DNA of 62,328 bases, from positions 1-62,328 of the forward strand of contig NZ_AYYK01000011.1 in assembly GCF_001436095.1 (NCBI RefSeq), written 5' to 3'. Within the stretch, counting starts at the first letter, position 1. The number at the start of each line of letters is the position of its first letter. The position numbers and the translations under genes were made by a program. The notes under the pieces are model-generated. The model did not search any database, was not told the DNA's origin, and was given only the letters and a program-made list of their open reading frames with translations. This stretch comes from Lapidilactobacillus dextrinicus DSM 20335. Its GTDB lineage: Bacteria; Bacillota; Bacilli; Lactobacillales; Lactobacillaceae. This document shows positions 26,939 to 35,972 of the stretch, in pieces.

Positions 26939-27853
26939 TTGAAACATACTACCCATACCAAAAACAAGTTAGCCAGCGGTATGTTGGGTGCTGTTAGTGG
27001 CTTTGCAACTGTAAGTACGCTCCTCCACTTTCGCCATCAAGCTAAAACTAAAATTGAACATCAAGAGCTTGCAAAGGCCCAACAACCGAATCATGGCATT
27101 AAGTCCTTAACGCCAACCGCTCAACAAATTCCCACTGTTTATGTTCACGGCTTTCGTGGCGGTGACTATACGACCAATAAAATGGTGCTAAGCGCCCAAA
27201 AAGCAATTAAGACACGAACCTATCTTAAAGTGCTCGTAGACTGGCGTGGTGAATTAACTTATGAAGGTTGTTGGTCAAACGATCCCAATCCTCTTGTCCA
27301 ACTCGTTTTTAAAGATAAATGGATGCCAACTCGCCAAATTGTCAATTGGCTCGATATTGTGCTACCCAAACTAAAAGAAAAATACCACTTCAATGAATAT
27401 AATGCTGTTGGCCATTCTTTAGGTGCGACGGCTTTAGTTCGCGTTGAAATGCGAAACTATCATAAGGCTAACTTCCCTAAACTAAATAAACTAGTTCTGG
27501 TTGCTGGTCCTTTTGACGGCGTTGTTGCTTTTGGTGATTGGCCTAATGTTAACCGCCTCTTACCATCAGGTCGACCAGTATTAATGAATCCGCACTACTT
27601 GCGGTTATTATTAAATCGTGATCACTTTCCTAGTAATGTTAGTGTCTTAAATATTTATGGCAACATTGATGACAATAGCAATACAGATAAATATATTAGC
27701 GTTATTTCAGCTAAATCCATTCGTTATATTCTAGCGCCGATTGTTAAAGCCTTCCATGAAGTTGAGGTGCACGGTCAAGACGCTGAACATTCTAAAATGC
27801 ATGATGACGATAATGTATTGAGTATTATTAATCGTTTCTTATTTGAACATTAA
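26939..27853 (+). CDS. DUF915-family alpha/beta hydrolase
   Basis: 304 residues. A hydrophobic N-terminal segment (about 10-30) acts as signal or anchor, followed by an alpha/beta hydrolase: oxyanion region TVYVHGFRGG, nucleophile Ser in VGHSLGATA, later acidic and His residues (GQDAEH near the C-terminus). Proteins of this type in lactobacilli are cell-surface hydrolases of unknown substrate. TTG 26939 suits the AGGATGA ribosome binding site better than the ATG at 26930, which overlaps it. Confidence 0.82.
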   Translation: MKHTTHTKNKLASGMLGAVSGFATVSTLLHFRHQAKTKIEHQELAKAQQPNHGIKSLTPTAQQIPTVYVHGFRGGDYTTNKMVLSAQKAIKTRTYLKVLVDWRGELTYEGCWSNDPNPLVQLVFKDKWMPTRQIVNWLDIVLPKLKEKYHFNEYNAVGHSLGATALVRVEMRNYHKANFPKLNKLVLVAGPFDGVVAFGDWPNVNRLLPSGRPVLMNPHYLRLLLNRDHFPSNVSVLNIYGNIDDNSNTDKYISVISAKSIRYILAPIVKAFHEVEVHGQDAEHSKMHDDDNVLSIINRFLFEH

Positions 27854-27988
27854 TTAAAAATCCCCGATCAACTGCTAGACTTTGTTCAAGTTTTAGCCCT
27901 GATTGTGGATTTTTTATTTCATTAAGCATGGCAAGCAGTGAGAATCCGCTACATATGCTAAACTTGAAACAGAACTTGGAGGCTAACT

Positions 27989-28492
27989 ATGGAAAAATTT
28001 GAAAAATATCATCCAATTATGACGCCACATTTTACCTTCGACTGGTTAACCACGGCTAGATTAAATCACAGCACCGATTTAATGCGGCAAGTCACTGAAC
28101 AACCCGAATTAACCACAGCTCATGCTGCCGAACAAATTAGTCAACTGATGCTAAAAGTCATGCGTAACCAAGAATTAACTTGGGGAATTTTTAAACGTCC
28201 TGATAAAAATTTAGTTGGCTTAGCAAGTCTGACTAATTTACAAATTTCAATCAAAACTGCAGACTTACATTTATATTTAACCGCCGATACCACTTCAGCT
28301 GAACTAGAAGAAGTTTTAACTCGTTTAGTGACATTTGTATTTGCTGAACTTGAATTTAACGAAGCTGTTCTAGTTTCTAATCAAATGACACAACCCAGCC
28401 AGACGCTTTTAAATCAGCTAGGATTCTCGCTACGTGAGCAAGACCACAATTGGGTCATTGATCGGGCTGTTTCTTTAAAAACCAGTCTTTAG
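27989..28492 (+). CDS. GNAT-like acetyltransferase (RimJ/RimL type)
   Basis: 167 residues with the layout of a RimJ/RimL-type N-acetyltransferase: WGIFKRPDKNLVGLASLTNL for strands 2-4, a helix with LEEVLTRLVTFVFAELEFNEAVL, and LLNQLGFSLREQ for the C-terminal part. The acetyl-CoA loop is weak, so activity is uncertain. ATG 27989 has TTGGAGG 8 bases upstream. Confidence 0.65.
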   Translation: MEKFEKYHPIMTPHFTFDWLTTARLNHSTDLMRQVTEQPELTTAHAAEQISQLMLKVMRNQELTWGIFKRPDKNLVGLASLTNLQISIKTADLHLYLTADTTSAELEEVLTRLVTFVFAELEFNEAVLVSNQMTQPSQTLLNQLGFSLREQDHNWVIDRAVSLKTSL

Positions 28493-28563
28493 TCGGTCGT
28501 TAAATGGGCGCGCTTTTTATAATATGGTGACAGTTATTAATTTTAGAAAGTGAGGTTTCATTT

Positions 28564-29262
28564 ATGTACGGTTTCTTTTTTGATCCAACTTTTATCTTAG
28601 TAATTGCTGGGTTAGTGATTTCAATGATTGCCTCAGCACACGTTAACTCAACTTTTAGGCGCTACGATGAGGTTCGCAGTACCAGCGGTATCACCGGGGC
28701 TCAAGCTGCCCAAGCCATTTTAGATGGCGCTGGGATTACTGACGTGAGCATTCAACAAGTCGCTGGTAATTTAACGGACAATTATAATTCTGGCAACTTA
28801 ACTCTAAGTCTGTCTGAATCAACTTATAATTCTACTTCGGTGGCAGCAATCGGGGTAGCTGCTCACGAAGTTGGTCACGCCATTCAACATCACACTGGCT
28901 ACCTACCTTTAAAAATTCGAACCGGAATTTTCCCATTAGTTAATATTGGCTCGAATTTATCCTTCCCGATTATCTTAATCGGGGTGTTATTAAGCTGGAA
29001 TCAAACTTTAATTAATATTGGGATTTGGGCTTTTGCTTTAGTTTTGATTTTCCAACTGGTGACTTTACCGGTTGAATTCAATGCCTCAGCGCGAGCTTTA
29101 AATATTCTCAGAAATGACGGCTTGTTGACAAGTGATGAAGTACCAATGGTTAAAAGTGTGCTAACTGCCGCTGCTTTAACTTACGTTGCTGCAGTTTTAT
29201 CAACTTTTCTACAGCTGTTACGCCTGGTTTTACTCTTTGGTGGGGGCAACGATCGTGATTGA
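28564..29262 (+). CDS. membrane zinc metallopeptidase (YugP type)
   Basis: 232 residues with a first membrane helix, the zinc motif HEVGHAIQH in the middle and three further helices, as in the neutral zinc metallopeptidase family (Zn_peptidase_2, YugP). The third ligand should be in the VEFNASARAL segment. It is a membrane enzyme of unknown substrate, followed 59 bases later by cardiolipin synthase. Confidence 0.88.
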   Translation: MYGFFFDPTFILVIAGLVISMIASAHVNSTFRRYDEVRSTSGITGAQAAQAILDGAGITDVSIQQVAGNLTDNYNSGNLTLSLSESTYNSTSVAAIGVAAHEVGHAIQHHTGYLPLKIRTGIFPLVNIGSNLSFPIILIGVLLSWNQTLINIGIWAFALVLIFQLVTLPVEFNASARALNILRNDGLLTSDEVPMVKSVLTAAALTYVAAVLSTFLQLLRLVLLFGGGNDRD

Positions 29263-29321
29263 TTGTTCACCAAAAAAGGCATAAAATAAACAATTATCAA
29301 AAAATTATGGGGTTTTAATTA

Positions 29322-30791
29322 ATGAGTCTACGAATCGTGTTGCTAATTATTATGGGGCTATTGGTTATTAACACGACTGGTGCAATTATCACTGTTTTTC
29401 ACCGGCCGCGAAGCATTCCTTCAACGCTGGCATGGCTATTAGTTCTAGTGATGTTGCCTGGGGTAGGCTTTTTACTTTACGCTTTTTTAGGGCGTGGTAT
29501 TGCCGAAGAAAACCTATTTGCCTTAAGTCATCAGGATCACATTGGCTTGGCTCACTTAAAAAAATTAATTCTGCAAGATATGAAAAAACTAAGTCAATCA
29601 AAGCGGGACAGTAATACAACTGATGATGCTCGTGGCTTGATCGATTACTTTGACCGTTCCGAAGATTCTCCAGTAACTCAGCATAATAAGGTTCGAATTT
29701 TCACTGATGGCAAAGACAAGTTCAAAAATCTCTTTATGGACATTAAAATTGCCCAACGATTTATTCACGTTGAGTATTATTCGTTCATCAATGACGAAAT
29801 TGGTAATGAATTTTTAAACCTGCTAGTTCGTAAAGCACAACAAGGCGTTGAAGTTCGGTTAATTTATGATCCATGGGGTTCAGCTGGTGCAAACAAAAAA
29901 TGGTTTGCGCCTTTAACTGATGCCGGTGGCGAAGTTGTGCCCTTTATTACTTCACGAGATCTAATTCGTAAAACCCGTCTAAATTATCACTTACACCGTA
30001 AAGTTGTCATTATTGATGGTAAAGTCGGTTGGACTGGTGGCTTTAATGTCGGTGACCAATACCTCGGCCGTAGTAAAAAGTTTGGCTACTGGCGCGATAC
30101 TCATATTCGAATCGTGGGTACCAGTGTGCTCGCACTACAAGAACGTTTCTTAATGGATTGGAATGCTTCAATTGAACGTTACGATCAACGAATTACTTTC
30201 AAAAATGAGTATTTCCCTAATCCTAGTAAAATTGCCGTTGGCCATACGCCTATTCAAATTGTTTCCGATGGTCCTGATACCGAAGAAGATACGCTTAAAG
30301 GCGGCATGATGAAGATGTTGATGACAGCTAAGAAGTCTGTTTGGATTCAGACACCTTACTTAGTGCCTGATGAACCGATGCTAAGTTCACTCATTATTGC
30401 TGCCCGCTCTGGTATTGACGTCCGGATTATGATTCCACAGATGCCTGATCATCCCTTTATTTATCGCGCCACCCAATACTATGCTAACTTATTAACTGAA
30501 GCAGGTATTAAGATTTATGTTTACGAAAATGGCTTCTTACACGCCAAAACAACAATTTGTGATAACGAATTTTGCTTTGTTGGTTCGATGAATCAAGATT
30601 ATCGGAGTTACGCTTTGAATTTTGAGTGCAATGCTTATATCTATGATTCCAAAGTCAGTCAGGAACTAACTGACATCTTCGAAAACGACATGAAGAAATC
30701 AACATTATTGACAACCGAAATTATCCGCAGTCAGTCTCATTGGTTGCACTTTAAACAATATTTCTCCCGCTTATTATCACCAATACTTTAA
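29322..30791 (+). CDS. cls: cardiolipin synthase
   Basis: 489 residues. Two N-terminal membrane helices are followed by two phospholipase D (HKD) motifs, HRKVVIIDGKVGWTGGFN and HAKTTICDNEFCFVGSMN. It joins two phosphatidylglycerol molecules to cardiolipin at the membrane. Length and layout match bacterial Cls. A strong bidirectional terminator follows. Confidence 0.95.
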   Translation: MSLRIVLLIIMGLLVINTTGAIITVFHRPRSIPSTLAWLLVLVMLPGVGFLLYAFLGRGIAEENLFALSHQDHIGLAHLKKLILQDMKKLSQSKRDSNTTDDARGLIDYFDRSEDSPVTQHNKVRIFTDGKDKFKNLFMDIKIAQRFIHVEYYSFINDEIGNEFLNLLVRKAQQGVEVRLIYDPWGSAGANKKWFAPLTDAGGEVVPFITSRDLIRKTRLNYHLHRKVVIIDGKVGWTGGFNVGDQYLGRSKKFGYWRDTHIRIVGTSVLALQERFLMDWNASIERYDQRITFKNEYFPNPSKIAVGHTPIQIVSDGPDTEEDTLKGGMMKMLMTAKKSVWIQTPYLVPDEPMLSSLIIAARSGIDVRIMIPQMPDHPFIYRATQYYANLLTEAGIKIYVYENGFLHAKTTICDNEFCFVGSMNQDYRSYALNFECNAYIYDSKVSQELTDIFENDMKKSTLLTTEIIRSQSHWLHFKQYFSRLLSPIL

Positions 30792-30793
30792 TA

Positions 30794-30837
30794 AAAAATA
30801 ACCTTGATCGTAAAACACGATCAAGGTTATTTTTTAA
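30794..30837. terminator. bidirectional terminator between cls and the facing gene
   Basis: Perfect 15-base-pair stem (AATAACCTTGATCGT and its complement) with a 5-base loop, six A before and six T after, between convergent genes. Confidence 0.93.
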
Positions 30838-30842
30838 CTTCA

Positions 30843-31307
30843 TTAAACTAACTTTTCAACATCAATTTCGACAGATTCTGGTAATAATTTTTTCAAAGTC
30901 TGAACCAAGATTTCTAATTTTTGATTGAAATTCATTTGAATTTGCTGACGGCCATTAATAACAAAGACAGCAACAACTCGATTTTTACCGTTTGGCAATG
31001 TTACGGGTAACATTTTAATACCTGTAATGTTGGCATAATCGATCACTCGTGAAAATAAACCATTGGTCACTAAGCGTTTCTCACCGATACCACCAACACC
31101 GTCCATGATGTTTAATGTGAAGAACGCAGCTAACATAATGATAAATGACCAGTCATTAATTGGAGCAGTCAACACCCACGATCCGATCAGGACACTAAAT
31201 ATAATTGGTGTAAATTTATAACGCGCACGAATAACGATTTGGGATTGCCAATAAACACCAAATCCTAAGCTAACAAATAAGCCGGCGATCAAAAGATACA
31301 TTAGCAT
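30843..31307 (-). CDS. small membrane protein of unknown function
   Basis: 154 residues: three membrane helices in the first 90 residues, then a soluble domain (NGLFSRVIDYANITGIKMLPV, then a run of beta strands and a helix). I do not recognise the family; the soluble part resembles the PH-like or DUF5673-like tails of small membrane proteins. ATG 31307 follows GGAGGTG by 6 bases; the frame is open 5 codons further but starts at the ribosome binding site. Confidence 0.7.
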   Translation of the reverse strand: MLMYLLIAGLFVSLGFGVYWQSQIVIRARYKFTPIIFSVLIGSWVLTAPINDWSFIIMLAAFFTLNIMDGVGGIGEKRLVTNGLFSRVIDYANITGIKMLPVTLPNGKNRVVAVFVINGRQQIQMNFNQKLEILVQTLKKLLPESVEIDVEKLV

Positions 31308-31588
31308 GTTTGACACCTCCATTACCTTAAAGTTACTAATAGAAACTTTTATTTATTGAAATAAACAATTTAACGCTTCTCCTATTGATCCATATGGTAA
31401 TTTTACTCTACTTCTATTTAAATAACAGCACCTGCGCTCATTTTAAATGAAATTACAACCTAAGACTGATAAAATAATTCTTGTAGAAATATTTTTATAA
31501 GAATATTTCTTGTTTATATTTTGTTAATCATGCTAAATCAAAGGTTAGCTAACTTTCTAAAAAGAAGTCACTAATCAGCAATCCTTAT
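31308..31588. other. AT-rich gene-free stretch before the P-type ATPase promoter
   Basis: No gene was found in these 281 bases. The left end should hold the promoter of the small membrane protein on the minus strand. An inverted repeat GAAATATT / AATATTTC lies near 31486-31509. Otherwise I see only low-complexity AT-rich sequence. Confidence 0.5.
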
Positions 31589-31632
31589 TTAGAATAATTC
31601 TAATTTACGAATAACATGCGTTGTGTTACAAT
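31589..31632 (+). promoter_or_regulatory. Per/Fur-type box and promoter of the P-type ATPase
   Basis: TTAGAATAATTCTAA at 31589-31603 is a perfect 7-1-7 palindrome of the Per/Fur box type (Per box TTATAATNATTATAA, two symmetric differences). It abuts a promoter: TTTACG at 31604-31609, 17 bases, TACAAT at 31627-31632. Binding of a PerR- or Fur-like repressor would cover the -35 region. Confidence 0.65.
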
Positions 31633-31659
31633 GGATTTGTTCAAAAGTTAAAATCATTT

Positions 31660-31715
31660 AAATACTATTCAGTCACTGGATGACTGTTTAAATAATTCTA
31701 ACAATAATAGTATTT
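31660..31715 (+). promoter_or_regulatory. nested inverted repeats in the ATPase 5' UTR
   Basis: AAATACTATT (31660-31669) and AATAGTATTT (31706-31715) are exact complements and enclose a second repeat CAGTCA-CTGGA-TGACTG (31670-31686). Either an RNA structure ahead of the start codon or a second operator. Confidence 0.45.
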
Positions 31716-31734
31716 TAGGTATGGAGGAGTCGTC

Positions 31735-33576
31735 ATGAATCATCAAAAGAAATTTCTTTCCGTGTTATTAATTGGGGCAATTGCCTTAGTTGTTGAATTT
31801 GGTTTTCATCAACCAAACATTGCCAGAATTATTGTCACGGTAGTCGGTGCAATTTTGGCCTTATCCATGTTTATTGAAATGGTCAAAACACTTCGTTCCG
31901 GAAAATATGGTGTCGATTTATTAGCAATTATGTCAATTACTGCCACATTAGCCGTCGGTGAATATTGGGCCAGTTTAATGATTTTAGTCATGTTAACTGG
32001 TGGTGACTCACTTGAAGATTACGCCGCTAATAAGGCCGGTTCAGATTTAAAGAACCTATTAGACAACTCACCACATATTGCTCATATTAAAGTGGGCAAC
32101 AAACTTGTAGATACTAAGATTGATCAAGTTGAAATCGATCAAATCGCTGTTATCAAGCCTGGCGAAGCTGTTCCTGTTGACGGTATTGTCATCGAAGGTA
32201 AGGGTAACTTTGATGAATCAACGATGACTGGTGAATCAACTTTAATTCCTAAAAAGCCTGGTAGTGAATTACTATCTGGGACAATTAACGGTGATACTGC
32301 GATTACCATGCGCGTTACCAAAACAGCCGCAGATTCTCAATACCAAACGATTGTTAAATTAGTTCAACAGTCTAAAGATAAGCCAGCTCATTTCGTTCGA
32401 ATGGCCGATCGTTACGCCGTACCTTTTACGATTATTTCATTAGTGATTGCCGGTTTAGCCTGGATTATTTCTAAAGATCCTCATCGCTTTGCCGAAGTAT
32501 TAGTAGTAGCCTCACCTTGTCCTTTAATTTTAGCTGCACCTGTTGCTTTAGTTTCTGGTATGAGTCGTTCAAGTCGGAATAGCATTATTATTAAGTCCGG
32601 TACTTCAATTGAAAAAATGGCCACTGCCAAAACTGCTTATTTTGACAAAACCGGTACGATCACAGCCGGCCGTTTAAACGTTATCGCTGTTGAACCAGTC
32701 GCTGGCGTTTCTAAAGCGCAATTAATTGACTTAGTTGGCAGTGTCGAAATTCAATCTGCTCACATCTTTGCCCGGGCTATTGTTCGCTATGCCAACGACC
32801 AACCTGACTTCCAAAATAAAACCGTCACTGATTTTTCTGAAACAACGGGTTCTGGTATTGTCGGTCGCATTGACGGTCAGCTGGTTGCCGCCGGTAAACA
32901 TGACTTCATTGAAGCTGATGCACCTAAAGTCAAATTAGCAGAAGGTCAATCAATCGTTTATGTTGCCGTTGATGGCAAATACGCTGGTCACTTAATCTTT
33001 GCCGATCAATTACGTCCTGAAGCACCACAAACGATTAAAGATTTAAAGAGCAGCGGTGTTCAAACCGTTGCCATGTTAACCGGTGATAAGAAAGCAGCTG
33101 CTGAAAAGATTGCGGCTCAAGTTGGCATTGAAAATGTCCACGCCGAATGTCTTCCTCAAACTAAAATTGATTTAATTGTTAAAACACCAGCTAAACAACG
33201 ACCATTAATCATGGTTGGCGATGGCGTTAACGATGCCCCAGCACTTGCTGCTGCCGATGTCGGAATTGCCATGGGTGCTCATGGTGCCAGTGCTGCCAGT
33301 GAATCTGCAGATGCGGTTATTCTAAAAGATGATATTTCTAAAGTTGCAACTGCGGTTAAAATCTCACAAGATACTATGGCGGTTGCTAAACATTCTGTTT
33401 TAATTGGGATCTTCATTTGTATCGGTTTAATGTTGATTGCTAGTACCGGTATTATCCCTGCCTTGTTTGGGGCAATGTTACAAGAAGTTGTTGATACAAC
33501 TTCTATTCTCTGGGCGTTACGTGCACGTAAATCACACGAAAAACTCAAATCAAAACAAAACGAAATTGCTGCTTAA
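31735..33576 (+). CDS. P1B-type heavy-metal-translocating ATPase
   Basis: 613 residues, no N-terminal metal-binding domain. Actuator motif TGES at 165-168, membrane metal site SPCPL at 260-264, phosphorylated Asp304 in DKTGT, and hinge GDGVNDAPAL. SPC instead of CPC points away from copper exporters and towards the Co/Zn/Fe-type group, but the HEGGT motif of that group's sixth helix is absent; the last helix has LQEVVDTTSILW. The usual HP dipeptide of the nucleotide domain is His343-Ile344. With a Per/Fur-type box upstream, an exporter of iron or another divalent metal is plausible. GGAGG precedes ATG 31735. Confidence 0.88.
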   Translation: MNHQKKFLSVLLIGAIALVVEFGFHQPNIARIIVTVVGAILALSMFIEMVKTLRSGKYGVDLLAIMSITATLAVGEYWASLMILVMLTGGDSLEDYAANKAGSDLKNLLDNSPHIAHIKVGNKLVDTKIDQVEIDQIAVIKPGEAVPVDGIVIEGKGNFDESTMTGESTLIPKKPGSELLSGTINGDTAITMRVTKTAADSQYQTIVKLVQQSKDKPAHFVRMADRYAVPFTIISLVIAGLAWIISKDPHRFAEVLVVASPCPLILAAPVALVSGMSRSSRNSIIIKSGTSIEKMATAKTAYFDKTGTITAGRLNVIAVEPVAGVSKAQLIDLVGSVEIQSAHIFARAIVRYANDQPDFQNKTVTDFSETTGSGIVGRIDGQLVAAGKHDFIEADAPKVKLAEGQSIVYVAVDGKYAGHLIFADQLRPEAPQTIKDLKSSGVQTVAMLTGDKKAAAEKIAAQVGIENVHAECLPQTKIDLIVKTPAKQRPLIMVGDGVNDAPALAAADVGIAMGAHGASAASESADAVILKDDISKVATAVKISQDTMAVAKHSVLIGIFICIGLMLIASTGIIPALFGAMLQEVVDTTSILWALRARKSHEKLKSKQNEIAA

Positions 33577-33577
33577 T

Positions 33578-33617
33578 AAAAAGCCAACCGAATTAATATT
33601 CGGTTGGCTTTTTATAT
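33578..33617 (+). terminator. terminator of the P-type ATPase gene
   Basis: Sixteen-base-pair stem AAAAAGCCAACCGAAT and its complement, starting one base after the stop codon and ending in TTTTT. Confidence 0.92.
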
Positions 33618-33709
33618 TGCTATTCATTATTTAGACAAGCTGCGTAACAATTGACCACTGTGGTACACTTAACTGTACGCTATTTTGATTATAGGAGTGT
33701 TTTTTCATC

Positions 33710-34210
33710 ATGAACTTTGCATTTGATATCGTTAAGATCCACAAGCATCATTTCCTCATTATTGTAGCTGAAGATGGCTTGCAATTCATTAGTTTAACCA
33801 ACGACGGTTGGGATGAATACGATCAATTATTCCCTAAATATTTAGATAAATATACTTACACACGTCGTCCAGCCGTTATTAAACCTTATAAAAAATCCCT
33901 ACAAGACTTCTTTGATGGCAACAATCACTTAAGCGATCTTTCTATTAGCCAAGATTTAGGTGGTACTGAATTACAACAAGCGACTTGGGCTGCCTTACGT
34001 CAATTACCCCAAGGCAAAACAACAACTTACTCTGAACTTGCCGCTGAAATTGGCCAACCTAAATCATTTCGTGCCGTTGCCTCTGCCGTTGCTAAAAACC
34101 CAGTTGGCGTCGTTATTCCTTGTCATCGCGTTTTACGTAAAGATGGTGGTTTGGGCGATTTCCGTGGCGGTCTTAAATTCAAACGTGAATTATTACATCT
34201 TGATAAGTAA
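33710..34210 (+). CDS. ogt: methylated-DNA--protein-cysteine methyltransferase
   Basis: 166 residues. The suicide cysteine is in GVVIPCHRVLRKDG and the DNA-binding region is TTYSELAAEIGQPKSFRAVASA. It removes alkyl groups from O6-alkylguanine. The N-terminal domain is short and divergent, as in other lactobacilli. It is 21 bases upstream of a 3-methyladenine glycosylase gene, giving an alkylation-repair operon. Confidence 0.94.
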   Translation: MNFAFDIVKIHKHHFLIIVAEDGLQFISLTNDGWDEYDQLFPKYLDKYTYTRRPAVIKPYKKSLQDFFDGNNHLSDLSISQDLGGTELQQATWAALRQLPQGKTTTYSELAAEIGQPKSFRAVASAVAKNPVGVVIPCHRVLRKDGGLGDFRGGLKFKRELLHLDK

Positions 34211-34231
34211 CCTGTTTTAGGAGTGTAAGAT

Positions 34232-34882
34232 ATGGCGCCACTACAAAATTATCATGTGCTCGCCGATGAGTTCTTTACAAATCGTCCAACAGCAGATATT
34301 GCTCAGGATTTATTAGGTAAACTATTAATCTATGATAGTCCCGCCGGTCAAGTTGGTGGTTATATCGTTGAAACCGAAGCTTACTTAGGTACTGAAGATC
34401 CCGGCGCACATGCCTATCAGGGTAAACACGGACGTGCCAATGATCCTTTATATAGTGAAGCTGGTAGCATTTATATTTATGCGATTCGTGGCTTTTATGC
34501 TTTTGATGTTGTGACGCAAGCAAACAACGAACCGCAAGGGGTTTTAATCCGTGGTCTTGAACCGGCGATTGGTGAATCTATCATGCGCCATAATCGTACT
34601 CGGCCGGGCTTCGAATTAAGCAATGGTCCAGGCAAATTAATGCAAGCCTTAAATATTCACGATACAAAAATGAACTATCAGCATTTTGCCGATAGTTCAA
34701 TTAAAATCATCCAGGATTATGCTAAAATACCTCGTCAAGTAGCGCAAAGTCAGCGGATTGGTGTTCGAACAGCTGCAGAATGGACCGATCATTATCGCTA
34801 CTTTGTCTCAGGCAATCCTTACGTTTCAAAGACTCGCAAACGTGACATTGATTTTGCCACTTATGGTTGGAAAACTAACTAA
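34232..34882 (+). CDS. 3-methyladenine DNA glycosylase (AAG/MPG family)
   Basis: 216 residues of the AAG family: VGGYIVETEAYLGTEDPGAHA holds the catalytic Glu and AYQGKHGRANDPLY follows, then LSNGPGKLMQALNI. It excises alkylated purines. RBS AGGAG lies upstream. Operon with ogt. Confidence 0.94.
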   Translation: MAPLQNYHVLADEFFTNRPTADIAQDLLGKLLIYDSPAGQVGGYIVETEAYLGTEDPGAHAYQGKHGRANDPLYSEAGSIYIYAIRGFYAFDVVTQANNEPQGVLIRGLEPAIGESIMRHNRTRPGFELSNGPGKLMQALNIHDTKMNYQHFADSSIKIIQDYAKIPRQVAQSQRIGVRTAAEWTDHYRYFVSGNPYVSKTRKRDIDFATYGWKTN

Positions 34883-34890
34883 CGTCAAGG

Positions 34891-35757
34891 CTAATATTTG
34901 CCCTTTTCCTTGTGTTTGCCAAATGATGGTAACACAATACATATTAAGACGCCCAATAGTCCTAGCACTGCCACAATTGCGCCTACGCGAACAAAGACCA
35001 TTAAGATACTTGAGATTAAAGTTAAAATAATACTGGAATAGCTGTTAGCATTTTGAGCGATGGTCACAATTAAGTCACTAAAGCGTAATAGAATTCCTGG
35101 GAAAGCTACAAACAACCCTGCCCAAAAAATTCCCCAAAATAAGTAGCGCCAACCTTGAATATGTCCTTGGGAACGATAAACAATAATCGCAGCCAGCAAC
35201 AGTGATAAAAGGCCACTCACAATTATCACGATATGCGCTACTGATTCCAAAGTCACCATCAAACTAACCATATGATTAGCATACGGCTGGGCTTGGTCAG
35301 CAATATACGTCTGGAATTTTGCCTGAACTGTTTCTGAAATAGCTGAAGTTGAAACACCTGAAGCCGCTGCAATTGAACTCGTTTGTGCTCGCACTTTTTG
35401 ATCGATTTCTGACAAAATTGGCGTTGCATCAATCGGGTTTTCTTTTTTGGCATAAATACTGGCCATCGTGGTGTTCAATACTTGCTCAACGGTTGTTTCT
35501 GAAACCATGTCTTTTAAAGTACTGCTAGGAATTCCTGATTGCTCTGCTTGCGCATTAATTGTCTTATTAAACTGGTCAGTAAAATCCTGATAGCTCTTAC
35601 TATCTTGTAGTTGATGCTGCACAAAAACATCGTCTAAAATCGTATGCTGAACTAGCCACGTTCCCACTAAAAAAGTTAGCGTCAACGCCAGCAAGAACGT
35701 TAGAAAGCGACTACGTTTTGGCATTTTATAGGCGTAAAGTTCGGTCCGTGTCTTCAT
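34891..35757 (-). CDS. membrane protein of unknown function
   Basis: 288 residues. One membrane helix near the N-terminus (about 18-38), a polar Ser/Thr/Gln-rich external region of about 130 residues, and three or four helices in the C-terminal half, ending in a Lys-rich tail. I do not recognise the family. It is convergent with the glycosylase gene, with 8 bases between the stops. GAGAGG precedes ATG 35757. Confidence 0.7.
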   Translation of the reverse strand: MKTRTELYAYKMPKRSRFLTFLLALTLTFLVGTWLVQHTILDDVFVQHQLQDSKSYQDFTDQFNKTINAQAEQSGIPSSTLKDMVSETTVEQVLNTTMASIYAKKENPIDATPILSEIDQKVRAQTSSIAAASGVSTSAISETVQAKFQTYIADQAQPYANHMVSLMVTLESVAHIVIIVSGLLSLLLAAIIVYRSQGHIQGWRYLFWGIFWAGLFVAFPGILLRFSDLIVTIAQNANSYSSIILTLISSILMVFVRVGAIVAVLGLLGVLICIVLPSFGKHKEKGKY

Positions 35758-35905
35758 TGGGTAAACCTCTCATCTCGAATTAATTTTAGTATAGCATAGT
35801 TAAATCATCCAATTATAGAAATAACGGTTGCAAGATAGCGGCTTAACGGACTTTTAAAGATCTCATCTTTGTCATGTTATTTTAATTAATTTGCCATTAT
35901 CCTTT

Positions 35906-35934
35906 TTACAATGTCGTGTTTCTGTGCTATGTTA
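35906..35934 (+). promoter_or_regulatory. promoter of pepD
   Basis: TTTACA at 35906-35911, 17 bases, TATGTT at 35929-35934, 39 bases before the start codon. Confidence 0.6.
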
Positions 35935-35972
35935 GTATGGATAATTATAATTATTTAATTGGAGGCTACAAA

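Noticed and set aside
27854-27925. Terminator after the DUF915 gene
   Set aside because: AAAAATCC and GGATTTTT could pair but are separated by a long loop; too weak to list as a feature.
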